Shown in pieces: positions 1-9,178 of a stretch of 64,000 nucleotides of DNA. The stretch spans positions 1 to 64,000 of the forward strand of contig CAMVJD010000008.1 of assembly GCA_947167715.1 (NCBI GenBank), written 5' to 3'. Origin of the DNA: an uncultured Eubacteriaceae bacterium (GTDB lineage Bacteria > Bacillota > Clostridia > Lachnospirales > CAG-274). The notes under the pieces are model-generated. The model saw only the letters and a list, made by a program, of their open reading frames with translations. It searched no databases and was not told the DNA's origin. Numbering within the stretch: the stretch's first letter is position 1; each line of letters opens with the position of its first letter. The translations under genes and the position numbers were made by a program.

Positions 1-23
1 ACCGTTTGTTAAGTTTGTGTTAA

Positions 24-46
24 TTGTCAACCACACCAGTTGACAA
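24..46. repeat. 8-bp inverted repeat downstream of carB
   Basis: TTGTCAAC at 24-31 and GTTGACAA at 39-46 form a perfect 8-bp stem with a 7-nt loop, about 100 bp past the end of carB. There is no T-run after it on the minus strand, so a classical terminator reading is not supported. It could be an operator or part of a structure continuing beyond the window edge. The rest of 1-142 shows no gene. Confidence 0.4.
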
Positions 47-142
47 AGAACCCTTTTTTATAGCCTGCTGTAAAGGTATTGTATATAGTAGTTTGGAAAA
101 CTTCTATATGAGCGCACTCTTTAGTGGTGCTGCCTTTTAAAA

Positions 143-3100
143 TTAACGCATATCTCTGTTTATATCAAAAAGATCAAGTTTGCTTTGGTCAATATTTTTC
201 TCCATAACATCCGCCATTGCGTTTAAGGTATCAAGCGATGTTATAAGTGTAACGCTGCTTTCTATAGCCGTTCTTCTTATCTTAAAGCCGTCGGAGTGAG
301 AGTTGTTTGCCTTTTTGGGGATATCCACAATAAGGTCTACAACGCCGCTTCGTATGGTGTCCACGATATTGGGTACGCCCTCGCTTATCTTTTTAACGGG
401 CTTTACTTCAAGGCCGTGTTCCTTTAATGCCCTTGCCGTGCCGCTGGTTGCCACAAAGCGGCAGCCCATATTTTCAAAGCGCTTTGCTATGTCGATAAAC
501 TTTTCGTGGTCCTGACTTCTTACGGTGGCAACAATGGTGCTTCCTGCCCTGGGTACTGTCATACCTGCCGCAATAAAGCCCTTGTAAAGTGCGTTTTCAA
601 GGTTGTAGCCAACGCCCAGTACCTCACCTGTGGAGCGCATTTCGGGGCCGAGACTTGCTTCAACCTGCGGCAGCTTTTCTGTCGAGAATACGGGTACCTT
701 TACCGCAACTACCTTGGGTATATCGCAAATGCCCGTGCCGTAGCCCATATCCGCAAGCTTTTCGCCAAGCATGACCCTGGTTGCAATATCAATTACGGGT
801 ACGCCCGTTACCTTTGTGATATAGGGTACCGTTCTTGACGAGCGGGGGTTTACCTCGATAATATTAAGCTCGCCCTTGTATTCGATAAACTGAATATTTA
901 TCATACCTATGACCTTAAGCTCAACGGATATCTTCTTTGTAACATCCATTATCTGATGCTTGATATCGTCCGTAAGGTGCTGGGGCGGATATATTGATAT
1001 ACTGTCGCCGCTGTGTACGCCTGCGCGCTCCAAATGCTCCATAATACCGGGAATATAAACATCAACGCCGTCACAGATGGCATCTACCTCGATCTCGCGT
1101 CCGGCAAGGTAGCGGTCGATAAGCACGGGATTTTTGCTGTCCTTTTCAAAGGCCTCGCGCAGGTATTTTATAAGCTGCTCGCGGTTGTAGGTTATCTCCA
1201 TACCCTGACCGCCAAGAACGTAGCTGGGACGCACAAGAACGGGATAGCCAAGGTTTTCTGCGACCTCGCAGCCTTCCTCTACAGACCATACGCCCTTGCC
1301 CTTGGGTCGGCTGATATGCAGCTTTTCAAGTATCTCGTCAAATTTTTCCCTGTCCTCTGCGGCATCTATCTGCTCGGGCTTTGTGCCGTAGATAGGTATA
1401 TTCATTTCGTCAAAGAATTTTGCAAGCTTGATAGCTGTCTGACCGCCAAACTGCAAAATTACGCCGTCGGGACGCTCGCGTTCAACAACATTTAAAACAT
1501 CCTCTTCCGTAAGGGGCTCGAAATAAAGCTTGTCCGCCGTGTCAAAATCGGTGGAAACGGTCTCGGGGTTGTTGTTTACGATAATTGTTTCTATACCCGC
1601 CTTTTTAAGCGCCTTTATGGAGTGTACCGAGCAGTAGTCAAATTCAATGCCCTGACCGATCCTTATGGGGCCCGAGCCGATAACCATTACCTTTTTGCGG
1701 TCGGATACAACTACCTCGTCCTCGCTGTCGTAGCTTGAATAGTAGTAGGGGGTCATAGCCTCAAACTCGCCCGCACAGGTATCGACCATTTTAAATACGG
1801 GCATTATATTAAATCTTTGCCTTAATGCGTAAATATCGGGGGGAGTGCAGCCCACAAAGTTTGATATAGCCTTGTCCGAGAATCCCTTTTCCTTGTAGAA
1901 ACGCAGGCTTTCCTCGGTAAAGTCGTCTACCTTCATAAGCTTAAGCTGTTCCTCCATATCGACTATGCTCTTTATTTTGTGGATAAAGAACAAGTCCATA
2001 CCCGTTATCTGACATACCTTTTCAACGCGGTAATTACGTCTTAACATTTCCGCAAGGTCGAAAAGACGCTCGTCATCGGGCACCTGAACACGCTTTTTAA
2101 GCTCCTCCAGATCGCGCGCCTTGCTGGATTTTCTTTCAAGACCGTACTGACCTATCTCCAGCGAACGCACGCCCTTTAAAAGTGCGGCCTCAAAGCTTTT
2201 GCCTATACTCATTACCTCGCCCGTTGCCATCATCTTTGTGCCGAGTGTTCTTTTTGCACCGAAGAATTTATCAAACGGCCAGCGGGGGAATTTTAATACA
2301 ACATAGTCGATAGCAGGCTCAAAGCAGGCAAAGGTCTTGCCCGTAACTGCGTTTTTAATTTCGTCAAGGTTGTAGCCGAGTGCGATTTTTGCGCCTACCT
2401 TTGCGATAGGGTAGCCGGTAGCCTTTGATGCAAGCGCGGATGAACGGCTAACACGGGGATTTATCTCAATAACGGCATAGTTGTAGCTGTTGGGGTCAAG
2501 CGCAAACTGTACGTTGCAGCCGCCCTTTATCTCGATAGAGTTAATGATATTTATAGCAGCGCTTCGGAGCATCTGATATTCCCTGTCGGAAAGCGTCTGC
2601 GCCGGTGCTACTACTATACTGTCGCCCGTATGTACGCCTACGGGGTCTACGTTTTCCATGGAGCAGACGGTTATACAGTTGCCTGCGCCGTCACGCATAA
2701 CCTCAAATTCAATTTCCTTCCAGCCCTTGATGCTTTTTTCGATAAGAACCTGACCAACACGGGAAAGGTGAAGACCCTGTGTACATATCTCTCTTAACTC
2801 GTCCTCGTTTTCGGCAATACCGCCGCCCGTACCGCCAAGAGTGTAAGCAGGGCGCACAATAACGGGGTAGCCGATAGTGTCGGCAAAGTGAATGGCGCTG
2901 TCAACATCGGTCACGATATCGCTTTCAACTATGGGCTGATTTGTACGCTCCATAAGCTGTTTAAAGCTGTCGCGGTCCTCGCCCTCTTTAATTGATTCGA
3001 TAGAGGTGCCGATAACGCGCACATCATATTTATCAAGTATGCCCGCATCGTAAAGCTCACAGCTTAAATTAAGGCCTGTCTGACCGCCCATACCCGCAAT

Positions 3101-3358
3101 TATGCTGTCGGGGCGCTCCTTTTGTATTACCTTTTCAAGAAAATCTATAGTTAAAGGCTCGATATAGGTGTAGTGTGCCATACCTATATCCGTCATTATG
3201 GTAGCGGGGTTTGAGTTTACAAGTACTACCTCAACGCCCTCTTCCTTTATGGATTCGCAGGCCTGTGTACCCGAATAGTCAAATTCTGCGGCCTGACCGA
3301 TAACAATGGGGCCGGAGCCGATAACAAGTACCTTTTTTATGGAATTGTCCTTAGGCAT
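143..3358 (-). CDS. carB: carbamoyl-phosphate synthase large subunit
   Basis: Makes carbamoyl phosphate from bicarbonate, ammonia and 2 ATP in the cytoplasm, taking ammonia from CarA. At 1071 aa it has the full family length. Two homologous ATP-grasp halves are visible, each opening with a [16 protein letters not shown] motif (near residues 10 and 558); the last ~135 residues are the MGS-like allosteric domain. The ATG at 3358 lies inside the end of carA (8-nt overlap), so translation is probably coupled. It is the last visible gene of a pyr operon rather than an arg operon, which suggests pyrimidine-responsive control; pyrK/pyrD/pyrE, if linked, would lie beyond the window edge. No frameshift or missing motif seen. 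Confidence 0.98.
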   Translation of the reverse strand: MPKDNSIKKVLVIGSGPIVIGQAAEFDYSGTQACESIKEEGVEVVLVNSNPATIMTDIGMAHYTYIEPLTIDFLEKVIQKERPDSIIAGMGGQTGLNLSCELYDAGILDKYDVRVIGTSIESIKEGEDRDSFKQLMERTNQPIVESDIVTDVDSAIHFADTIGYPVIVRPAYTLGGTGGGIAENEDELREICTQGLHLSRVGQVLIEKSIKGWKEIEFEVMRDGAGNCITVCSMENVDPVGVHTGDSIVVAPAQTLSDREYQMLRSAAINIINSIEIKGGCNVQFALDPNSYNYAVIEINPRVSRSSALASKATGYPIAKVGAKIALGYNLDEIKNAVTGKTFACFEPAIDYVVLKFPRWPFDKFFGAKRTLGTKMMATGEVMSIGKSFEAALLKGVRSLEIGQYGLERKSSKARDLEELKKRVQVPDDERLFDLAEMLRRNYRVEKVCQITGMDLFFIHKIKSIVDMEEQLKLMKVDDFTEESLRFYKEKGFSDKAISNFVGCTPPDIYALRQRFNIMPVFKMVDTCAGEFEAMTPYYYSSYDSEDEVVVSDRKKVMVIGSGPIRIGQGIEFDYCSVHSIKALKKAGIETIIVNNNPETVSTDFDTADKLYFEPLTEEDVLNVVERERPDGVILQFGGQTAIKLAKFFDEMNIPIYGTKPEQIDAAEDREKFDEILEKLHISRPKGKGVWSVEEGCEVAENLGYPVLVRPSYVLGGQGMEITYNREQLIKYLREAFEKDSKNPVLIDRYLAGREIEVDAICDGVDVYIPGIMEHLERAGVHSGDSISIYPPQHLTDDIKHQIMDVTKKISVELKVIGMINIQFIEYKGELNIIEVNPRSSRTVPYITKVTGVPVIDIATRVMLGEKLADMGYGTGICDIPKVVAVKVPVFSTEKLPQVEASLGPEMRSTGEVLGVGYNLENALYKGFIAAGMTVPRAGSTIVATVRSQDHEKFIDIAKRFENMGCRFVATSGTARALKEHGLEVKPVKKISEGVPNIVDTIRSGVVDLIVDIPKKANNSHSDGFKIRRTAIESSVTLITSLDTLNAMADVMEKNIDQSKLDLFDINRDMR

Positions 3359-4442
3359 TCTTCTTCGCCTCCTCGATAATTTTTAAAAATTTATCAAACA
3401 AAACCTGTGTGTCCAGGGGCCCGGGGCTTGCCTCGGGGTGGAACTGCACGGAAAAAATAGGCTTTGTTTTATGGCGTATACCCTCTATACTGCCGTCATT
3501 TACATTTATAAAGGCAGGCTCTACCTCGTCCGTAAGGTCGCATACAACAAAGTTATGGTTTTGGCTTGTGATGTATACACGGCCCGTTTTTACGTCCTTA
3601 ACGGGGTGATTTCCGCCGTGGTGACCAAATTTAAGACGCTTTGTATTGCAGCCGAGGGCAAGGCTTATAAGCTGATGTCCAAGGCAGATACCCAAAACGG
3701 GGATACCGCTGTCGATAAGCTTTTTGACCTCCGCGGTTATTTCGGGGATGTCCTGCGGGTCGCCGGGGCCGTTTCCGAGGAAAATTGCATCGGGCTTAAC
3801 GGCAAGTATTTCCTCTGCCGAGGTATAGGCGGGGAAAACGCTTAATTTGCAGCCGCGCTTGCTTAAATCGCGCAGAATGCCCCGCTTGATGCCGCAGTCC
3901 AGCACAGCAAGATGTGTGCCCTTGCCGTTTATGGTGTAGGGCGCTTCGCAGGTGGTCTCTTTAACGGCATATTTGTTTGTATAGGTTTCAAATTTTTGTC
4001 TTATCTGGCTTGTGGTCAGGTCCTCAAAGCGCGTTGTGATAATACCGCGCATTGTGCCGTTATCCCTTAAAACACGGGTAAGGGCACGGGTATCTATACC
4101 CTCTATGCCCATAATTTTATTTTGCTTTAAAAAGCCGTCAAGCTCCATTTCACAGCGCCAGTTGTTGGGCACATCACATTTTTCGCGCACAACAAAGCCC
4201 TTTAAAAACGGCTTTCTGCTTTCCATATCCTCAAGATTTATGCCGTAGTTGCCGATAAGAGGGTAGGTCATTGTGACTATTTGTCCCGCAAACGAGGGGT
4301 CTGTAAGGGTTTCCTGATAACCTGTCATACCCGTTGTAAAAACGACCTCGCCGACGGTCTCCTTAATGTAGCCGAAGGCGCTGCCTCTGAAACGGGCGCC
4401 GTTTTCCAGTATCAGCTCGGCCTTTACCGTTTTTTCCATCAT
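3351..4442 (-). CDS. carA: carbamoyl-phosphate synthase small subunit
   Basis: Glutaminase subunit: hydrolyses glutamine and channels ammonia to CarB. At 363 aa it is normal length. The N-terminal CPSase_sm domain is followed by a class I glutamine amidotransferase domain with nucleophile motif LGICLGHQL and the His/Glu pair in [10 protein letters not shown]. Three ATGs cluster at the start (4448, 4442, 4439). The first sits on the AAGGAG ribosome binding site and is too close to it, so 4442 or 4439 is preferred. These overlap the pyrF stop (ATGATGG), an arrangement typical of translational coupling. The C-terminus overlaps carB by 8 nt. Confidence 0.97.
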   Translation of the reverse strand: MMEKTVKAELILENGARFRGSAFGYIKETVGEVVFTTGMTGYQETLTDPSFAGQIVTMTYPLIGNYGINLEDMESRKPFLKGFVVREKCDVPNNWRCEMELDGFLKQNKIMGIEGIDTRALTRVLRDNGTMRGIITTRFEDLTTSQIRQKFETYTNKYAVKETTCEAPYTINGKGTHLAVLDCGIKRGILRDLSKRGCKLSVFPAYTSAEEILAVKPDAIFLGNGPGDPQDIPEITAEVKKLIDSGIPVLGICLGHQLISLALGCNTKRLKFGHHGGNHPVKDVKTGRVYITSQNHNFVVCDLTDEVEPAFINVNDGSIEGIRHKTKPIFSVQFHPEASPGPLDTQVLFDKFLKIIEEAKKNA

Positions 4443-5371
4443 ATACATCTCCTTAAATCGTTTTTCATATCAATGCAGGCCTGTCTTGCGGCAAGAGCAA
4501 AGTCCTTGTCGTCCGAGAAGCAGTCCTTGTATTGGTCCTTCATATGTGCGGCGATGATACCGCGGGAGGAATTAACTATCGCGCCAATGCCGTTTTTGTC
4601 AAAGCATACCGCAAGATCCTCGGCCTTGCCGCCCTGTGCGCCGTAGCCGGGTACAAGGAAGAAGGTGTGGGGCATTACCTCACGCAGACGCTTTGCCTGC
4701 TGCGGGTGTGTCGCACCGACAACAGCGCCCACGCTTGAAAAGCCGTATTCGCCCACGAAATCCTCGCCCCATTTTTCTATAAGAGCGCCCATTTTTTCGT
4801 ATATGGGTGTGCCGTCAACAAGAAGATCCTGAATCTCGCCGCTGTGGGGGTTTGATGTCTTTGCAAGGACGAATATGCCCTTTTCGTAAGCGCGGCAGTC
4901 GTCAAGAAACGGTGTTATGCCGTCCGAGCCAAGATATGCGTTTACGGTGACAAAATCGTGTGTAAAGCAGGAAAATTCATTCTCGCCCACACGGCATTTG
5001 CCCAGGTGAGCATCGGAATAAGCCTCCGCAGTTGAGGAAATATCGCTGCGCTTTATATCGCCTATAACGATAAGTCCCTTTTCCGCCGCATATTCGCAGG
5101 TTTTGATGTAGGCCTTAAGACCGTCAATGCCGTAGCGCTCATACATAGCTATCTGGGGCTTTACCGCAGGCACGATGTCGCATACATTGTCAATTATCTT
5201 TTTGTTGAATTTAAGCATAGCCTTTGCCGCCGCCTTGGGCGTATAGCCGTACTTGTCGTAATATTTTTCCGTAATGTACTCGGGAATGTAGTTTAAACGG
5301 GGGTCGAGACCTACGACCGTAGGATTGCCCGTTTCGTTGATTTTTTTGATAAGTTTGTCAATGATAAGCAT
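4439..5371 (-). CDS. pyrF: orotidine 5'-phosphate decarboxylase, long type
   Basis: Last step of UMP synthesis, decarboxylating OMP. At 310 aa it belongs to the longer type-2 PyrF group rather than the ~230-aa group. The catalytic Asp-Lys-Asp signature is visible as GDIKRSD in the beta-barrel, and the phosphate-binding loop as VPGYGAQGG. ATG at 5371 follows AAGGAGG. It sits between the ACT-domain gene (35 nt upstream) and carA (overlapping stop/start). The neighbouring pyrB, pyrC, carA and carB confirm the pathway. Nothing unusual in the sequence. Confidence 0.97.
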   Translation of the reverse strand: MLIIDKLIKKINETGNPTVVGLDPRLNYIPEYITEKYYDKYGYTPKAAAKAMLKFNKKIIDNVCDIVPAVKPQIAMYERYGIDGLKAYIKTCEYAAEKGLIVIGDIKRSDISSTAEAYSDAHLGKCRVGENEFSCFTHDFVTVNAYLGSDGITPFLDDCRAYEKGIFVLAKTSNPHSGEIQDLLVDGTPIYEKMGALIEKWGEDFVGEYGFSSVGAVVGATHPQQAKRLREVMPHTFFLVPGYGAQGGKAEDLAVCFDKNGIGAIVNSSRGIIAAHMKDQYKDCFSDDKDFALAARQACIDMKNDLRRCI

Positions 5372-5406
5372 TTTTTGTCCTCCTTGTGGTTTTATGTAAA
5401 ATATTT

Positions 5407-5772
5407 TTATACTGTTTCATAACCCGCTTTTTCAAGCGCACACACGGCCTTTTCAAAATTCCCGGCCTTTACAAGTATATAGTCTGTGTTAAATGTCGAT
5501 ACCGCAAATATGCCTATTTTGCTTTCCGCAAGCACGGCGGAGATTTTGGATAAAATACCGATAAGCGAAAAATCAAGCACGCCCTCTATGCGAAAGGCTT
5601 TCCAGCCGTCATCACGTTCAAGGGTATTTTGCGGGGTGTCCTCGGTTTTGCATACAAGGGATATCTCTTCATCGGTTTTTGAGAGAAAGAAAAAGTCCTT
5701 TGCTATGTCAGCAGTTGAAGTTTCGTTTAGCTTGCAGACCGTAAAATCAAACGGCAGTTTTTTCAGTTTCAT
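5407..5772 (-). CDS. ACT-domain protein in the pyr operon
   Basis: A 121-aa protein. The residues I can read resemble the small amino-acid-sensing ACT proteins (N-terminus MKLKKLPFDF, then a second half rich in beta strands ending in a regular ACT-like pattern). ACT domains bind small effectors, often amino acids, so a sensory role is possible but is inference. A longer frame opens at 5838, but 5772 is preferred because AAGGAG stands 6 nt before that ATG and the upstream extension overlaps the previous gene. It lies 23 nt after the membrane-protein gene and 35 nt before pyrF, all co-oriented. Not a standard pyrimidine enzyme. Confidence 0.7.
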   Translation of the reverse strand: MKLKKLPFDFTVCKLNETSTADIAKDFFFLSKTDEEISLVCKTEDTPQNTLERDDGWKAFRIEGVLDFSLIGILSKISAVLAESKIGIFAVSTFNTDYILVKAGNFEKAVCALEKAGYETV

Positions 5773-5795
5773 TTGTTTCTCCTTAAATGCGGCAG

Positions 5796-6287
5796 TTATA
5801 CAATGCTTTTTATGAACATTATTGCAGCCAACAGCCAAGACACGACAAAAGCCAGAATAAACGGCAATATGGCAAGCAAACCGCCCAAAACATAAAGCTT
5901 TGCATCATCACGCATATTTTTGATATTTTTGTCATTTAGTATATCGGCGGTAAGCTTTTTGTCCAAAAGCAAAAACTGTGCCGCGGGGATAGGGCGAATA
6001 TCATCCTTTCGTGAAGGCATATACGACAAAAGCTTTCGTATCGAACTGCTGTCCTTACCCATATACCGTTCATACAGGTCGGGATAATGTTCTTTAAGTA
6101 TTGGGTCGCCTTTTTTCTTGAATTCGGATGAAAATATCAAATGAACGATCATTTGTAAAAACATATAAGATGTTCCGCCGGCGCACAAAAAGCCGAAACT
6201 CGAACCAAAAATCAAAAACAGCAGAATATAAATCAAATGTATGACGACTTCGGTTATCGGGTATTTGTGCATACAACGCTTGTACAT
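5796..6287 (-). CDS. small membrane protein in the pyr operon, unknown function
   Basis: A 163-aa protein not recognised as a known family. Hydrophobic segments lie near residues 12-30 and 34-50 and at the C-terminus (about 133-162), with a charged cytoplasmic-looking middle. I chose the ATG at 6287 (MYKRCMHKYP) with weak AAGGGC upstream; an earlier TTG at 6329 has no better ribosome site. The gap to pyrC is 61 nt without a visible terminator, so co-transcription with pyrBC is likely. The topology would fit a permease accessory or sensor protein, but I infer no function. Confidence 0.65.
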   Translation of the reverse strand: MYKRCMHKYPITEVVIHLIYILLFLIFGSSFGFLCAGGTSYMFLQMIVHLIFSSEFKKKGDPILKEHYPDLYERYMGKDSSSIRKLLSYMPSRKDDIRPIPAAQFLLLDKKLTADILNDKNIKNMRDDAKLYVLGGLLAILPFILAFVVSWLLAAIMFIKSIV

Positions 6288-6348
6288 ATAATCAGCCCTT
6301 CGCAATATAATTTTACAAGTGCTCAACAAATAATTGTATATTTCGGCA

Positions 6349-7635
6349 TTATTTTACAAGCTTTCCATCCTCGACAACTATCTCGCCGCCGACAATGGTA
6401 TAAAGCACCCTGCCTTTAGCCTTATAGCCACCAAAGGGAGTGTTTTTTGCCTTGCTTGCCATTTTGCTAACATCAAAAACATTCTCGCATTCGGGGTCTG
6501 TTATTGTGATATCCGCAGCCGCACCCACACTTAAGGTACCCTTATCGCTGTGGAGTATTTTAGCGGGGTTGCAGGTCATTTTTGCAATAAGCTCGCTCGG
6601 GGTCAGATATCCGCCCTCCACAAGTATCTTTATACCCAGCGGAAGTGCCGTTTCAAGACCTATAATGCCGTTTGCGGCCTTTTCAAACTCGCAGTTTTTA
6701 TCGTCGATATGGTGCGGAGCGTGGTCGGTGGCGATAACATCTATCGTGCCGTCCTTTAAGGCCTGTCTGACAGCCTCCACATCCTTTTTGCTTCTTAACG
6801 GGGGATTCATTTTAAAATTGGCATCATATTCGGTTATATCCTCGTCACAGAGGGTGAAGTGGTGGGGCGTTGCCTCGGCGGTAACATTTACGCCGCGCTC
6901 CCTTGCCTGTCTTATCTGAACGATGCTTTCCGTTGTGCTGATATGGCAAAGGTGTATCTGCGCCCTTACACTGCCTGCAAGTATCATATCCCTTGCAACT
7001 ATAAGCTCCTCGCTGTCGTTTGAAATGCCCTTAAGACCCAAAAGACTTGCCCTGTCGCCTGCGTTCATACTGCCCTTGGCAAGGCTTATCTCCTCGCAGT
7101 GGTCAAAAACGGGCAGGTCAAACATTTTTGCATATCTTAAAGCGTTTTTCATAAGCGCAGGGCCCGGTACGCTTTTGCCGTCCTCGGAGATAGCGCAGGC
7201 ACCTACCTGTGCCATTTTGCCTATATCCGCAAGCTCCTCACCGTGCTGACCCTTTGTTATCGCACCGATAGGCAGTACATTTATAACGCCGTCACGCTCG
7301 GCTTTCATTTTAACATATTCCACAAGAATTTCGTTGTCGGTAACGGGGTTTGTGTTGGGCATAGCGCAGATAGTGGTAAAACCGCCCATTGCGCCCGCGC
7401 GTGTACCCGTTGCGATAGTCTCCTTATGCTCGTAGCCCGGGTCGCGCAGATGAACGTGCAGGTCGATAAAGCCGGGTGTTACCCAACAGCCCTTTGCATC
7501 TATGGTCTTGTCCGCATTGTCGGAGATATTTTCCTCGACCTTTGAGATCTTGCCGTCCTCCACAAGCACGTCAAGCACCTTGTCTATATTGTTATAAGGG
7601 TCGATAACTCGGCCGTTTTTGATAAGTGTTTTCAT
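6349..7635 (-). CDS. pyrC: dihydroorotase, class I
   Basis: Cyclises carbamoyl aspartate to dihydroorotate. At 428 aa it is the class I (PyrC/AllB-like) length. Zinc ligands are visible in DLHVHLRDPG near residue 58 and in the distal DHAPHH motif; the central HLCHIST motif supplies another metal-binding histidine. The ATG at 7635 abuts the pyrB stop (TAA immediately followed by ATG), so translation is probably coupled. The C-terminal part has the usual amidohydrolase beta-sandwich strands. No anomalies. Confidence 0.97.
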   Translation of the reverse strand: MKTLIKNGRVIDPYNNIDKVLDVLVEDGKISKVEENISDNADKTIDAKGCWVTPGFIDLHVHLRDPGYEHKETIATGTRAGAMGGFTTICAMPNTNPVTDNEILVEYVKMKAERDGVINVLPIGAITKGQHGEELADIGKMAQVGACAISEDGKSVPGPALMKNALRYAKMFDLPVFDHCEEISLAKGSMNAGDRASLLGLKGISNDSEELIVARDMILAGSVRAQIHLCHISTTESIVQIRQARERGVNVTAEATPHHFTLCDEDITEYDANFKMNPPLRSKKDVEAVRQALKDGTIDVIATDHAPHHIDDKNCEFEKAANGIIGLETALPLGIKILVEGGYLTPSELIAKMTCNPAKILHSDKGTLSVGAAADITITDPECENVFDVSKMASKAKNTPFGGYKAKGRVLYTIVGGEIVVEDGKLVK

Positions 7636-8562
7636 TTAATTTGCGCTCCTTTCGGTAAGAAGTTTAAGTATAGCCATTCTTACGGCAACGCCGTTTTTGA
7701 CCTGTACGTTTATAACGGAGTTTTTGCCGTCAATTACCTCGCTTGCAAGCTCCACGCCGCGGTTTACGGGGCCGGGATGCATAATAAGCACATCCTCTTT
7801 TGCATATTTCTTTAAAAGCTCGTTGTTTACGCCGAAAAGCGAGGAATATTCACGCAGATTGGGGAAGGGCATATTTTTCTGCCTTTCAAACTGGATGCGA
7901 AGTCCCATTATAACATCGGCATTTTTAATTGCACCCTTTATATCGGAGGTAACGTTTACACCGAGAGAGCGCATAGAGCCGCTTATAAGCGTTGACGGAC
8001 CCGCAAGTGTGACATTTGCGCCAAGCTTTGTCAGGCCGAAGGCGTTGCTCCTTGCTACGCGGGAATGGGAAATATCGCCCAAAATAGTGACATTTAAGCC
8101 GTCAAAATGCTTTTTGTATTCAAGTATAGTGAAAAGGTCAAGAAGTGCCTGCGTGGGATGCTCGTTTGAGCCGTCGCCTGCATTTACAACGCTGGCCTTT
8201 ACGTTTTTTGCAAGTATATGTGCCGCGCCCGTAAGCTGGTGGCGTATTATCATTACGTTTATACCCATCTGGTCAAGGGTCATACCCGTATCTATAAGGC
8301 TTTCACCCTTGTTTACGCTGCTTGTCGCAACACCCAGATCCTTTACCATTGCGCCCAGGTAGTCACCCGCAAGCATAAAGGACATTTTTGTCCTGGTGCT
8401 GTTCTCGTAAAACAGCGTTACGATACTGCTTTTCCTTAACTCGTGACTGCGCAGGGAAGGGTCGTCTATCTTGGCCTTCATATCCTTTGCGGTGTTGAGG
8501 ATAGTCATAATTTCTTCTTCCGTCAGATCTCGCAGACCTAACAGGTCTTTTCTGTTGTACAT
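7636..8562 (-). CDS. pyrB: aspartate carbamoyltransferase catalytic subunit
   Basis: Condenses carbamoyl phosphate and aspartate, the first committed step of pyrimidine synthesis. At 308 aa it has the usual catalytic-chain length. The carbamoyl-phosphate site STRT occurs in YENSTRTKMSF, followed by HPTQALLDL and the terminal HPGPVNRG motif. ATG at 8562 follows AAGGGGG by 7 nt. It is the first structural gene behind the pyr leader and attenuator (8596-8787). No pyrI regulatory subunit gene follows, so control of the enzyme by PyrI is not indicated and the leader is the probable regulator. Confidence 0.97.
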   Translation of the reverse strand: MYNRKDLLGLRDLTEEEIMTILNTAKDMKAKIDDPSLRSHELRKSSIVTLFYENSTRTKMSFMLAGDYLGAMVKDLGVATSSVNKGESLIDTGMTLDQMGINVMIIRHQLTGAAHILAKNVKASVVNAGDGSNEHPTQALLDLFTILEYKKHFDGLNVTILGDISHSRVARSNAFGLTKLGANVTLAGPSTLISGSMRSLGVNVTSDIKGAIKNADVIMGLRIQFERQKNMPFPNLREYSSLFGVNNELLKKYAKEDVLIMHPGPVNRGVELASEVIDGKNSVINVQVKNGVAVRMAILKLLTERSAN

Positions 8563-8595
8563 TTATATTCCCCCTTATAGTTATTCGTCCGAAAG

Positions 8596-8648
8596 GCAAT
8601 AAAAAAGACAATAAAAAGAAAAATCAAAAAACTCTTTTCATTGTCTTT
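8596..8648 (-). terminator. intrinsic terminator (attenuator) in the pyr leader
   Basis: On the minus strand the arm AAAGACAATGAAAAGA (8648-8633) pairs with TCTTTTTATTGTCTTT (8619-8604): 16 bp with one G-U pair and a 13-nt loop. The transcript continues UUUUUUAUUG. This is an AU-rich Rho-independent terminator 34 nt before pyrB. The leader reading frame at 8624-8728 runs through the whole 5' arm and stops in the loop, so a translating ribosome would prevent folding. No alternative antiterminator stem or PyrR-type binding loop was evident by eye. Confidence 0.82.
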
Positions 8649-8728
8649 AAATTATCATTTAAAAATAACAAATATAAAGAAAAGGGGGATAAATGTCTTT
8701 TTTTAGTTTTAGTATATGACATACACAT
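8624..8728 (-). CDS. pyr operon leader peptide (34 codons)
   Basis: Short frame starting ATG at 8728, 8 nt after a near-perfect AAGGAGG site, and ending TGA at 8626-8624 inside the loop of the attenuator hairpin. Its central codons cross a pyrimidine-rich tract (minus strand, about 8690-8660: runs of C then U). A second ATG at 8733 in another frame would give a 24-aa peptide ending at 8659, but it is only 3 nt from the SD core. The layout (SD, leader ORF, U-rich pause tract, terminator overlapped by the ORF) matches enterobacterial pyrBI attenuation. That it is translated is inference. Confidence 0.6.
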   Translation of the reverse strand: MCMSYTKTKKRHLSPFSLYLLFLNDNLKTMKRVF

Positions 8729-8758
8729 AGCATTGACCTCCTTTTTTATATCTAATAA

Positions 8759-8787
8759 ATTTTAACATTTGACGCCGTTTTTGTCAA
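8759..8787 (-). promoter_or_regulatory. promoter of the pyr operon
   Basis: Minus strand TTGACA (8787-8782), 17-bp spacer, TAAAAT (8764-8759). Transcription would begin near 8752, giving a leader of about 190 nt before pyrB. A divergent promoter for the small genes at 8937 lies about 70 bp away. Confidence 0.85.
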
Positions 8788-8855
8788 TACCAATATTACA
8801 AATATTTCAAAAAAATTTCCGAACGGTTACAAAATGCTGCGGGATATAAAAATAG

Positions 8856-8884
8856 TTGAAAAAAACAATATAATATGTTATAAT
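8856..8884 (+). promoter_or_regulatory. promoter of the double-glycine peptide genes
   Basis: TTGAAA (8856-8861), 17-bp spacer, TATAAT (8879-8884), about 50 bp before the start codon at 8937. Divergent from the pyr promoter. Confidence 0.8.
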
Positions 8885-8936
8885 AATAACATTAAGAACG
8901 TGAAATAAAACGAAGTTTGATTTGAAAGGAGATAAA

Positions 8937-9161
8937 ATGGTAAAAATAGGTAAAAATATTGATGACGAACAGCTTAAAAACATAACGGGCGGCACGGGTA
9001 TAATAGGTATGGAAAACTATGACTCACAGCTTAAAACTTGCCCGAAATGCGGCGGACATACAATAGATATCAGGGAATTTATTGCCGATGACGGTGTAAC
9101 CAAGGTGTCAGGTCAGCTGTGCAAATGCGGTTATTCATGGACCTTTGACAGCGTTAAGTAA
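8937..9161 (+). CDS. small double-glycine-leader, zinc-ribbon protein (copy 1)
   Basis: A 74-aa protein. The N-terminus has the look of a bacteriocin-type leader: charged start, the segment EQLKNITGGTG with Gly-Gly at residues 18-19. The C-terminal part holds two cysteine knuckles, CPKCGG (C35, C38) and CKCG (C62, C64), as in a zinc ribbon. ATG at 8937 is preferred over the TTG at 8922 because AAAGGAG stands 6 nt before it. The next gene is a paralogue 17 nt downstream. Double-glycine leaders are normally cut by peptidase-containing ABC exporters; none is in the window. Could be a secreted peptide or a RiPP-like precursor; function unknown. Confidence 0.75.
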   Translation: MVKIGKNIDDEQLKNITGGTGIIGMENYDSQLKTCPKCGGHTIDIREFIADDGVTKVSGQLCKCGYSWTFDSVK

Positions 9162-9178
9162 TGATAGGAGATGACGGT

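Noticed and set aside
8659..8733. Alternative 24-aa leader peptide in a second frame starting at ATG 8733
   Set aside because: Its ATG is only 3 nt from the SD core and it stops before the hairpin, which would not block the terminator; the 8728 frame fits better, though it cannot be ruled out.
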